This document shows positions 45,387 through 53,453 of a DNA stretch of 64,000 bases, piece by piece. The translations under genes and the position numbers were made by a program. The stretch is from positions 1,364,001-1,428,000 of the forward strand of contig CAWKAA010000005.1 of NCBI GenBank assembly GCA_963847515.1. Direction: 5' to 3'. A model generated the notes under the pieces. The model made no database searches and was not told where the DNA came from. It saw nothing but the letters and a program-made list of their open reading frames with translations. The first letter of the stretch is position 1; every line of letters begins with the position of its first letter. The DNA is from QHXW01 sp963847515 (lineage in GTDB: Bacteria; Acidobacteriota; Terriglobia; Bryobacterales; Bryobacteraceae).

Positions 45387-47927
45387 ATGTCCATGTACCT
45401 CAATAGGGGAGGGTTTGCCGCCACAGCTCTTGTCCTCATGGCCCTTCCCGCCAGCGCTCAGCGGGCTCCGCTTTTCAAGAGTGAAATCCTGCCGGTGCTG
45501 CAGAAGAACTGCGTCACTTGCCATGGCGATCAGAAGAAGATGGCGGGCCTCGATCTCAGTTCGTTCGCCGGCCTAATGGCGGGAGGCTCGAGCGGTCCCG
45601 CAATTGCGCCAGGCAAGCCAGAGCGCAGCTTGTTATGGCAGTTGATCGACTCGGGCAAGATGCCGATGGGCGGCAAGCTCACCGACGCCGACAAACAACT
45701 CATCCGGACCTACATCGAGCAAGGGCGCTTCCCGGCAATGGATGCCGCTCAACAGGAACGCGAGGCGGCGAAGATCACGCCGGAAGCGCGCAACTGGTGG
45801 TCATTCCGCAAGCCAACCGACTCCCATGTTCCAGCGGTCAAGAATACGGACCAGGTGAAGACGCCGATCGATACTTTCGTCCTCGCGAAGCTCGAAGCCA
45901 AGGGATGGAAGCTGCAGCCGGAGGCCAATCGCGTGACGCTGATCCGCCGGGCCTATCTGGATTTGACCGGCCTGCCGCCCACATCCGCGGACGTGAAGGC
46001 TTTTGTAGAGGACAGATCTCCGAAAGCTTACGAGAGAGTGATCGACCACTTGCTGGCATCACCCCACTATGGAGAACAGTGGGGACGGCACTGGCTGGAT
46101 GTGGCGGGCTACTCGGATTCGGTAGGCGATGCGTATGACACCGAGCGCGTGGCGTCCTGGAAGTACCGCGATTACGTGATCCACGCATTCAACAACAACA
46201 AGCCGTATAACCGATTTCTGCTAGAGCAGTTCGCCGGAGATCAACTCGTTAATTACGATCCCAGTACGAGACCCGCGCCTGAGCAGGTTGAGCCGTTGAC
46301 GGCCACTGGCTTTCTCCGAACCACAGCGGACATTACCGACAACCAGACCATTTACCAGGTAGACAAGTACTTCGACGCGCTGGAGAAAGCCACGGAAACC
46401 AGCCTGAAGGCGGTAATGGGTCTCACGGTGCAGTGTGCCCGGTGCCACAATCACAAATTCGATCCGATTTTGCAGCGAGACTATTACAAACTCACGGCGG
46501 CGTTCCAGGCGGCATATGACCCGGAGAACTGGCTCGCGGCCAATTTGCATTACGGCGAGTGGCCGAGCCGCGTAGTGCTCGACATGGCGCCGGATCAGCG
46601 CGAAACGTGGATCCAGGCGGTCACCAGCAACACCTCGAAGGAGCGCCGCCGGGAAGAACTGCTGCTGGCAGCTACATACGATCGCTATCGGAAGGAGCTG
46701 AAAGCGGGCAAGCAGCTCACAGCGGAGGAGCGCGAGACTATCCGGAAGGAGATCGCCGCCGATCCCGATCTCGAAGTGGACCCGAACGCGCCGAAGGACG
46801 GCATTACGGAAGCCGAACTGGAGAAGCGCTTCCCTGAACTGGCCGAGAAGAAGGCCGAGATCCAGGCCATGCGGTACAAAGGCGGCACCTCGAAAGTCGA
46901 GCCGAATTACATCCTGGCGACATGGGACGTCTCCAAAACTCCGTCGCCCACATATATCTTGCAGCGTGGCAATTATCTCGCGCCGGGCGCCGCCGTTGAG
47001 CCGGGAATCCCCGCGGTTCTCGACGATCCGCAGCATCCGCTGCTGTTCCCCGATCCCAAACAGCATCCGGAATGGCGCCACACGGGCCGGCGTTTGACTC
47101 TAGCGCAGTGGCTTACCAAGCCGGATCATCCGCTCACCTCACGGGTGTTCGTGAACCGTGTGTGGCAGTTCCATTTCGGCGAGGGAATTGTGCGATCTGT
47201 CGACGACTTTGGTTCGCAGGGAACGCCGCCCACGCATCCGGAACTGTTGGATTGGCTGGCGGTGCGGTTCGTCGAGCACGGCTGGGACATCAAGTGGCTG
47301 AACAAGGAGATTATGATGTCGGCCGCGTACCGGCAATCCTCGGCCGAAGATCCGGTGAAGATGGCGGCAGACCCAAGCGACAAGTGGCTGTGGCGGAAAG
47401 CTCCGGTTCGTTTGGAAGCCGAGGTGATTCGTGATTCGATGCTGCAAGTGAGCGGGCTGCTGAATCAGGAGATGTTCGGGCCGCAGCTCCCGCTGAAGCA
47501 GGCTGACGACGGGCAGTGGCTGGAAGACGAAAAGAAGAGCAATCCCAACCGGCGCAGCTTGTACCTGTCGTACGCAAGGACCAGACCGGAGGGATTTCTG
47601 CACGCATTCGATTGCCCGGATATGACGTCTGATTCGCAGTCGGAGCGGTTCCGGTCGGCGTTGCCGGCGCAGTCGCTGGCGCTGCTGAATAATTCTCTGG
47701 TCAGGCGCACTTCGCAGGCCTTCGCACAGCAGGCGTTGGAACGGAACAAAGGGAATGTGAATGAGGCGCTAGACTGGGCGTTCGAGGCGGCCTATTCGCG
47801 AGAGCCGTACCCGGAGGAGTTGGAGCTGGCTCGAAAAGTTATGTCGTCGCCTTCGGATCCAAAAAACGGATTGCGCCTCTTCCTTCAGGGCTTGATGGGC
47901 GCAAATGATTTTCTGTACAGCTTTTGA
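45387..47927 (+). CDS. PSD1 cytochrome c / DUF1549-DUF1553 protein, exported
   Basis: An 846-residue protein. A signal peptide is followed by a planctomycete-type cytochrome c domain with the heme site CVTCH ('LPVLQKNCVTCHGDQKKMAGLDL'). DUF1549 includes 'LRRAYLDLTGLPPT'-type sequence and a second CxxCH ('VQCARCHNHKFDPI'). The C-terminal DUF1553 has 'PLTSRVFVNRVWQFHFGEGIV' and 'ALLNNSLVRRTSQAFAQQ'. This family is secreted and nearly always paired with a DUF1501 gene, as here (19 bases downstream). Biochemical role is not established; polysaccharide turnover has been proposed. Confidence 0.85.
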   Translation: MSMYLNRGGFAATALVLMALPASAQRAPLFKSEILPVLQKNCVTCHGDQKKMAGLDLSSFAGLMAGGSSGPAIAPGKPERSLLWQLIDSGKMPMGGKLTDADKQLIRTYIEQGRFPAMDAAQQEREAAKITPEARNWWSFRKPTDSHVPAVKNTDQVKTPIDTFVLAKLEAKGWKLQPEANRVTLIRRAYLDLTGLPPTSADVKAFVEDRSPKAYERVIDHLLASPHYGEQWGRHWLDVAGYSDSVGDAYDTERVASWKYRDYVIHAFNNNKPYNRFLLEQFAGDQLVNYDPSTRPAPEQVEPLTATGFLRTTADITDNQTIYQVDKYFDALEKATETSLKAVMGLTVQCARCHNHKFDPILQRDYYKLTAAFQAAYDPENWLAANLHYGEWPSRVVLDMAPDQRETWIQAVTSNTSKERRREELLLAATYDRYRKELKAGKQLTAEERETIRKEIAADPDLEVDPNAPKDGITEAELEKRFPELAEKKAEIQAMRYKGGTSKVEPNYILATWDVSKTPSPTYILQRGNYLAPGAAVEPGIPAVLDDPQHPLLFPDPKQHPEWRHTGRRLTLAQWLTKPDHPLTSRVFVNRVWQFHFGEGIVRSVDDFGSQGTPPTHPELLDWLAVRFVEHGWDIKWLNKEIMMSAAYRQSSAEDPVKMAADPSDKWLWRKAPVRLEAEVIRDSMLQVSGLLNQEMFGPQLPLKQADDGQWLEDEKKSNPNRRSLYLSYARTRPEGFLHAFDCPDMTSDSQSERFRSALPAQSLALLNNSLVRRTSQAFAQQALERNKGNVNEALDWAFEAAYSREPYPEELELARKVMSSPSDPKNGLRLFLQGLMGANDFLYSF

Positions 47928-47946
47928 ACGCAGGAGACATAGGGCG

Positions 47947-49382
47947 ATGAAGAAGTTCCTGACACGCAGACAGGCATTACGGGAAACGGCCGGCGGTCTT
48001 GGCGCGGTCGCCTTGAGCTGGATGCTCGACCAGCACGACGTATTCGGCGCTGTGGCGGAACGGGTGAAAGGGCGATTCTACGACCTGAAACCCAAGCGGC
48101 CCCATTTCGCGCCCAAAGCGAAGAGCGTAATTTTCATCTACATCAGCGGCGGACCGAGCACGATCGACATGTTCGACCCTAAGCCCGGGCTTCTGAAATA
48201 CGACGGTAAGCCCGCGCCGTTCGAAATCAAAGGGCGCGCCTTGAACGGCTCGCAGCAGATCATGGCGAGCCCCTGGTCGTTCAAGCAGTATGGCCAGAGC
48301 GGACGTCCGGTCTCGGAGCTGTTGCCTCAGTTCACCAAAGTAATCGATGATGTGGCATTTGTGAGATCGATGACTACCGATCGTATCGATCATTCGACGG
48401 CGCAATTCACCTTCGTCACCGGACGTGGAATCACTGGATTTCCGAGCATCGGTTCATGGATCGCCTATGCGCTAGGCACCGAGAATCAGAACCTGCCGGC
48501 ATTCATTGCTCTGAGAATGGGCAGGCAACCATTAACACGCGCGCCTACTCCTCAGCATGGCTGCCGCCGATTTACTCCGGTACCAAGATGGAGGCCAATC
48601 CCGAAGCGCCGATGTTCGACATCAGGCGGCCGCAGGATATGACCATGGAGGAGCAGGCGGAACTTCTGAGAGTGGTGCAAGGTCTGAACCGCGCGCAAAA
48701 GAAAGCCTATCCTCTGGACCAGGATCTGGAATCGCGCATTGCGAATTATGAATTATCGGCTCGCATGCAGATCGAGGCGATGAAAGTCGCCGACATCTCG
48801 AACGAGAGCCAAACGACCCGGCAGCTCTATGGCCTGGATGACAAGGTAGGCGGCCCGTTCGCTCACAATTGTCTGATGGCGCGCCGGCTGGTGGAGAGCG
48901 GCGTCCGGTTCGTCACTCTCATCAGCGGAAGCGGCGGCGGCGCGGGTTGGGATTGCCACAACAATATTCAGGGCTCCATGCCGGGCCTGTGCAAGAGTAT
49001 CGACCAGGGCATGTACGGCCTGCTGACCGATTTGAAAGCACGCGGCATGCTGGAAAATACGCTGGTGGTGTGGTCGGGCGAATTCGGACGGCTGCCCACC
49101 ATTGAGGCCAAGAGCGTCCGGCCGGGGCGCGATCACAATCCGTATGGCTTCAGCATGTGGATGGCGGGGGCCGGCGTGAAACCGGGGATCGACTACGGGG
49201 CAACGGACGATTTGGGATACGCGGCCGTCAAAGATTACAAGCTCACGCACAGCGACATTCATGCCACCATCCAGCACCTGGTCGGCTTGGATTACAAGAA
49301 GAACACCTACCTTTACGAGGGTCGAGACGAATCACTGGTGGGCATCAATCCTGCCCGCGTGGTGAACGAGATTCTGGCGTAA
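47947..49382 (+). pseudogene. DUF1501 (sulfatase-like fold) protein, Tat signal (one frameshift)
   Basis: The Tat signal 'LTRRQALRETAGGLGAVAL' from ATG 47947 is followed by 'VIFIYISGGPSTIDMFDPKPGL', the DUF1501 start. The frame changes near 48515, where 'PAFIAL' in frame one continues as 'NGQATINTRAYSSAWLPP' in another. The C-terminal region has 'ENTLVVWSGEFGRLPT', 'GRDHNPYGFSMWMAGAGVKPG' and 'IHATIQHLVGLD', all typical. It pairs with the PSD1 gene upstream. About 478 residues when corrected. Confidence 0.83.
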
Positions 49383-49410
49383 TTGATTCCCGCGAGCCGG
49401 CGTACCCGTT

Positions 49411-49429
49411 GCTTGCGGGTATTATTGAT
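49411..49429. repeat. Short hairpin before PQQ dehydrogenase
   Basis: TACCCG and CGGGTA arms around a short loop lie in the 50-base gap between the DUF1501 stop and the PQQ gene start. It may weaken read-through between the two genes. There is no T run. Confidence 0.35.
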
Positions 49430-49432
49430 GTT

Positions 49433-51061
49433 GTGAACGCCACCTGGGTGTCCGCTAAAAATCTGATGTTCGCTGCTGCACTGGCGCTGGTGGCCGCCTG
49501 TGTGTGCAGTGCGCAGCCGCTTCCAGTGACTTACGAAAGATTGCTACGGGCTTCCACGGAGCCGGGCAACTGGCTGACATATTCCGGCGACTACAGCAGC
49601 CACCACTACAGCCGCCTCAACCTGATCACCAGCGACAACGTGCAGCGGTTGCATGCGAAGTGGATTTTTCAAATGCACCACGCCAAAGTCGAGACGACTC
49701 CGATCGTAGTGGATGGCATCATGTACGTCACGCGTCCGCCAAGCGACGTGATCGCGCTGGATGCCGAGACAGGACGCGCGTTGTGGACTTTCGAATACCG
49801 GATACCCTCACGCGTATACACCTGCTGCGGAGAGGTGAATCGCGGCCTGGCGATCCTGGGTGACCGCCTGTTCCTGAACACACTGGATGCGAAACTGCTG
49901 GCGCTCGATGCGCGCTCGGGGCGCGTGCTGTGGAAGAAGGACATCACCGATCCCTCGCAGGGCTATACGGCTACCGCCGCTCCGCTTGCGGTGAAAGACA
50001 AGGTGATCGTAGGCATCTCGGGCGGCGAGGCCGGAGTGCGCGGTTTTGTCGACGCGTATTATGCGGCTACGGGCGAGCGCGCGTGGCGCTTCTATACCAT
50101 CCCAGGACCGGGCGAACCGGGCTCGGAGACATGGACGGGAGACTCGTGGCAGCACGGCGGAGGAACCACCTGGATCACCGGCTCCTTCGACCCGGATCTG
50201 AATTTGTTGTACTGGGGAACTGGCAATCCAGGACCTGACTATAACGGCGACGTTCGCCGCGGCGACAATCTCTACTCCTGCTCCGTGGTCGCGTTGGATC
50301 CGGATAGCGGGAAATTAAAATGGTATTTCCAGTTCACGCCGCATGACACGCACGATTGGGATTCCACACAAGTTCCGGTGTTGCTCGATTCTACTGTGGC
50401 GGGGCGGCCCAGAAAACTTCTGGTCGAGGCTAGTCGCAATGGCTTTTACTACGTGCTCGACCGTCAGAATGGGGAATTCCTGCTGGCCAAACCGTACGTG
50501 AAACAAACCTGGGCCAAGGAAATCGATAGCAAAGGGCGTCCTGTGACGCTGCCCGGACAGGAGCCGACTCTGGAGGGAAATGATGAAATTTGGCCGGGGG
50601 TGGACGGAGGGAACAACTGGATGTCGCCGAGCTATAACCCGATCACCAAGCTTCTTTACGTCTCGGCCCGTGAAGAACGGCGCAGGTTTTTCAAGTCGGA
50701 TACTCTCGAGTTCCGTGCGGGCGATATGTACGCGGGAGGAGGCGGAGGTGGAGCACGGTTCCGCCCGGAGGAAAACTCCGGGAAGCTACTGGCCATCACT
50801 CCGGAAACCGGTGAGATCCGCTGGGTACACCATCTGCTGACACCGCACTGGTCGGGCGTGCTCTCCACGGCCGGCAACCTCGTTTTCTCAAGTACCATGC
50901 AGGGGAATTTCTTCGCGCTGGATGCGCAGACCGGCAGAGAGCTTTGGCACTTCCCCGGCGGCGACAGAGTCTTTGCCAGCCCGATCACCTTTTTGAGCCG
51001 GGGAAAACAGTTCGTCACACTTCCGATCGGGGACAACCTGGTGGCCTTTGCGCTGGATTGA
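49433..51061 (+). CDS. PQQ-dependent alcohol dehydrogenase, exported
   Basis: A 542-residue quinoprotein of the methanol/ethanol dehydrogenase type, with a signal peptide ('MFAAALALVAACVCSAQ'). The propeller motifs are 'WLTYSGDYSSHHYSRLNLI', the vicinal Cys pair in 'VYTCCGEVNRGLAI' (PQQ contact), 'TPHDTHDWDSTQ' and 'GGNNWMSPSYNPITKLLYV'. The GTG at 49433 and the ATG at 49466 are both possible starts. A diheme cytochrome c gene follows after 7 bases and is the likely electron acceptor. Substrate unknown. Confidence 0.87.
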   Translation: MNATWVSAKNLMFAAALALVAACVCSAQPLPVTYERLLRASTEPGNWLTYSGDYSSHHYSRLNLITSDNVQRLHAKWIFQMHHAKVETTPIVVDGIMYVTRPPSDVIALDAETGRALWTFEYRIPSRVYTCCGEVNRGLAILGDRLFLNTLDAKLLALDARSGRVLWKKDITDPSQGYTATAAPLAVKDKVIVGISGGEAGVRGFVDAYYAATGERAWRFYTIPGPGEPGSETWTGDSWQHGGGTTWITGSFDPDLNLLYWGTGNPGPDYNGDVRRGDNLYSCSVVALDPDSGKLKWYFQFTPHDTHDWDSTQVPVLLDSTVAGRPRKLLVEASRNGFYYVLDRQNGEFLLAKPYVKQTWAKEIDSKGRPVTLPGQEPTLEGNDEIWPGVDGGNNWMSPSYNPITKLLYVSAREERRRFFKSDTLEFRAGDMYAGGGGGGARFRPEENSGKLLAITPETGEIRWVHHLLTPHWSGVLSTAGNLVFSSTMQGNFFALDAQTGRELWHFPGGDRVFASPITFLSRGKQFVTLPIGDNLVAFALD

Positions 51062-51068
51062 AAAAAGA

Positions 51069-51872
51069 ATGCGACTGTTCCCGATTGCGTGTTGCCTGAT
51101 GGTGAGCGCGATACCGGCGGCGGCGCAAAGGTTGCGCGGCGAAGAGGCCCGGAATCCCGCCGACCTCCCCGAAACAAACCCACTGAGCGCCGAATCGGAT
51201 GTGGTCCTCGGACGGCAGTTGTTCCTGGGGCGTTGCGGCTTGTGCCATGGCCGGGACGGTGAGGGAGGACGCGGGGCGGCTCTCAACACGGGCCAGTACC
51301 GTCACGGCGACTCGGATCGCGAGATGTTTCTAACCATCCGCAACGGCATAGCCAATACGGAGATGCCGGGCACCTTTCTGACCGATCCGGAAGTCTGGCG
51401 TCTGGTAGCTTACGTGAAGCGGCTGGGGTTGACACGAGCCTCGGAGGAAAAAGCACCGGGGGATCCGCAAGCCGGCCGCGTGCTCTATGAGAGCCGGGGC
51501 TGCCCGGCGTGCCACGCCATCGGCGCTCAGGGTGGCGACACGGGACCGGATTTGTCCTCGGTCGGCGCGCGCAGTTCGCTGCGGTATTTGAAAGAGTCGA
51601 TCGTGAGCCCCAGCACGGACGTCCCGCTCAGCTACCGGACCGTGACCGTCACCACGCTGGCTGGCGGAAAAATTCGAGGCATCCATCTCAACGAAGACGA
51701 TTACTCGATTCAGTTACGCGCGATGGACGGTAATCCGCGCTCGTTTCAGAAGAGCGATCTGAGAGAAGTCCGGTACGAAAAAGAATCGCTAATGCCGCCC
51801 TACGCGAGTCTTTCGGCAGCCGAACTGGACAACCTGGTGGCATATCTGAATTCTTTGAGAGGGCAGCGATAA
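51069..51872 (+). CDS. Diheme cytochrome c
   Basis: A 267-residue periplasmic protein with a signal peptide ('MRLFPIACCLMVSAIPAAAQ') and heme sites CGLCH (56-60) and CPACH (145-149). The second half carries 'GPDLSSVGARSSLRYLKESI' and 'MPPYASLSAAELDNLVAYLNSL', the same arrangement as the N-terminal third of the fusion at 26.6-29.0 kb. It should take electrons from the PQQ dehydrogenase. Its TAA overlaps the next ATG (TAATG). Confidence 0.85.
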   Translation: MRLFPIACCLMVSAIPAAAQRLRGEEARNPADLPETNPLSAESDVVLGRQLFLGRCGLCHGRDGEGGRGAALNTGQYRHGDSDREMFLTIRNGIANTEMPGTFLTDPEVWRLVAYVKRLGLTRASEEKAPGDPQAGRVLYESRGCPACHAIGAQGGDTGPDLSSVGARSSLRYLKESIVSPSTDVPLSYRTVTVTTLAGGKIRGIHLNEDDYSIQLRAMDGNPRSFQKSDLREVRYEKESLMPPYASLSAAELDNLVAYLNSLRGQR

Positions 51873-52738
51873 TGCGGATCTTAGTCTCATTCCTGGCGCT
51901 GGCGGCGTGCCTGCCGGCCGCGGATACATTGCCAATTACGGGTCTGGCTCATGTGGGATTGAGAGTAAGCGACCTGGAAACCGCGCGGGCGTTTTACACC
52001 GGCGTGCTGGGCTATCACGACATCTACGATCTGAAGGATTCTGCAGGCAAAATAGCGATGGCATTCTTCAAGATCAACGACGATCAGTGCATCGAGATCT
52101 CGCCCGGCCTGGCGGCAAATCAGATTGTTCGCTTCACGCACGTGGCGCTCTCGACCTCGAACATCGAGAAGCTGCACGGGATGCTGAAAGTTCGCGGCAT
52201 CCAGATAGGGAACATCCAAACGGGCCGCGACGGCAACCGCAACTTCGGGTTGATGGATCCCGAGCGCAATCTTATCGAGTTTGTTCAATATATGCCCGGC
52301 TCCATGCTGAGCAAAACGCGAGGAAAGTATCTGCAGGGCCGCATCTCCACGCACCTCTATCACGCCGGAATCATCGCGGCCAACGCGGACACTATGCTCG
52401 CGTTCTATCGCGATAAGCTGGGTTTTGTCGAGTTCTGGCGCGGAGGCCCGTCCGGCGAGAAGACCGCCTGGATCAACCTGCGCACGCCCGGTACGCGCGG
52501 CGACTATATCGAACTGATGCTGTATTCAGGGACGCTGACTCGAGAACAATACGGATCCATGCAACACATCTGCCTGGAGGTGCCTGCCATTCAGGCGGCG
52601 CGCAAGACCGCGCTCGCGCGCCACTATAACGATCCGAAAGTCCAGCCGCGCGTGGGCCGCAACCGCAAATGGCAGCTCAACCTCTTCGACCCGGATGGCA
52701 CGCGGGTCGAACTTATGGAACCGAAGGCCCAGCCATAG
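51872..52738 (+). CDS. Exported VOC-superfamily protein, two domains
   Basis: A 288-residue protein with a signal peptide ('MRILVSFLALAACLPAAD') and two glyoxalase/dioxygenase-like modules: 'ITGLAHVGLRVSDLETARAFYTG...' and 'STHLYHAGIIAANADTMLAFYRDKLG'. The metal ligand positions (His in 'AHVG', Glu in 'IEFVQY', and their counterparts) appear present. An exported VOC protein is unusual. It ends the run of secreted oxidative genes and may act on the product of the PQQ enzyme. Confidence 0.75.
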   Translation: MRILVSFLALAACLPAADTLPITGLAHVGLRVSDLETARAFYTGVLGYHDIYDLKDSAGKIAMAFFKINDDQCIEISPGLAANQIVRFTHVALSTSNIEKLHGMLKVRGIQIGNIQTGRDGNRNFGLMDPERNLIEFVQYMPGSMLSKTRGKYLQGRISTHLYHAGIIAANADTMLAFYRDKLGFVEFWRGGPSGEKTAWINLRTPGTRGDYIELMLYSGTLTREQYGSMQHICLEVPAIQAARKTALARHYNDPKVQPRVGRNRKWQLNLFDPDGTRVELMEPKAQP

Positions 52739-52756
52739 CGGCCGGTTGCCGGATGC

Positions 52757-52967
52757 TTACGTAATCTTCCCGGCAAATTGCTGTTCTTCTTGCTCGATTT
52801 CGAGCCTTTGGCTCTTGATCTCCAGCCGCAACCGCCCGAAAATCGCCATGTAGAAATTCGCAATCCAGACCAGAGAGAAGCCCGCAATCAGGTATCCTCG
52901 CCACGCATCGAATAGCAGATGGTATCGCGTCAAAAGCAGAAAAGCCGCGGTGACGTAGTGGCTCAAA
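52757..52967 (-). pseudogene. 3' part of a membrane-protein gene split by the recombinase element
   Basis: Encodes the C-terminal 69 residues: TM helix 'SHYVTAAFLLLTRYHLLF', then 'GYLIAGFSLVWIANFYMAI', then 'GRLRLEIKSQRLEIEQEEQQ'. The open frame continues into the element, but those residues ('PFGEVLMMGSVWW') are antisense to the element's first gene. The matching N-terminal part lies at 55695-55896. Joined at the shared AA core, the two give 411 bases, exactly 136 codons plus stop, in one frame ('TCEYC' + 'LSHYVTAA'). Confidence 0.85.
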
Positions 52968-52980
52968 GGAAACCACCACA
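52955..52980. other. Left attachment junction (attL)
   Basis: Host sequence GTAGTGGCTCA is followed by the AA core (52966-52967) and element sequence GGAAACCACCACAC. Assigned because the host reading frame diverges here from the family pattern. Confidence 0.72.
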
Positions 52981-53011
52981 CACTACCCATCATCAGCACT
53001 TCCCCGAACGG

Positions 53012-53449
53012 GTGACCATCACGCGTCCGCATCACCCATTCCACGGACAATCTCTGGAGGTCCTCCGTCAAGCCCGCATGCCTGATGGCTTGCAGTTCGT
53101 TCTTATTCTGCCAGACGGCAGTAAATCGCTGATCTCCGCCGACTGGACGGACTACAAGACCATCTCCTGCACGCCACAACCTGTTCCGCTCTTCGGCTCC
53201 CTTGATGACCTGCTGCGTCTTCGCGGCCTGATCGATGCTCTCCTGCGCCGCTCCTCCAACTTGCCGGTAATATCTGGGGCAAGTCAGGAGGGCCATGCCG
53301 CAACTGATTCTGAACTTCAACGACATCCCGATTCCGGAGACGCACCTGTGGGAGCAGCTCGACGACGAGCAAAAACGGATCGTCATCGAGACCCTGGCGC
53401 GGCTCCTTGTCCAAGCAACCCGCGACCAGCACCAGGAGCGGACCAATGA
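53012..53449 (+). CDS. DUF5372-like protein of the recombinase cassette
   Basis: The GTG start at 53012 gives 'MTITRPHHPFHGQSLEVL' then 'FVLILPDGSKSLISADWTDY', a sequence I associate with a small protein found just upstream of zinc-ribbon serine recombinases. The conserved part ends near residue 90. The final 50 residues overlap the next gene out of frame and look unnatural ('RRRAKTDRHRDPGAAPCPSN'), so the real stop may have been lost to a frameshift. Function unknown. Confidence 0.6.
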   Translation: MTITRPHHPFHGQSLEVLRQARMPDGLQFVLILPDGSKSLISADWTDYKTISCTPQPVPLFGSLDDLLRLRGLIDALLRRSSNLPVISGASQEGHAATDSELQRHPDSGDAPVGAARRRAKTDRHRDPGAAPCPSNPRPAPGADQ

Positions 53450-53453
53450 CTGA
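53295..53453 (+). CDS. Small (52-residue) recombinase-associated protein
   Basis: Good AGGAGGG site before ATG 53295; the product is 'MPQLILNFNDIPIPETHLWE' followed by 'QLDDEQKRIVIETLARLLVQ'. It overlaps the recombinase start by 8 bases (ATGACTGA), so the two are co-translated. Its constant position before the recombinase suggests an accessory role in integration or excision, which is inferred. Confidence 0.65.
   Translation: MPQLILNFNDIPIPETHLWEQLDDEQKRIVIETLARLLVQATRDQHQERTND

Noticed and set aside
53021..53446. Minus-strand extension of the 52.8 kb membrane gene (230-residue frame)
   Set aside because: The upstream part is antisense to the DUF5372-like gene inside the element; the real N-terminus is at 55896.
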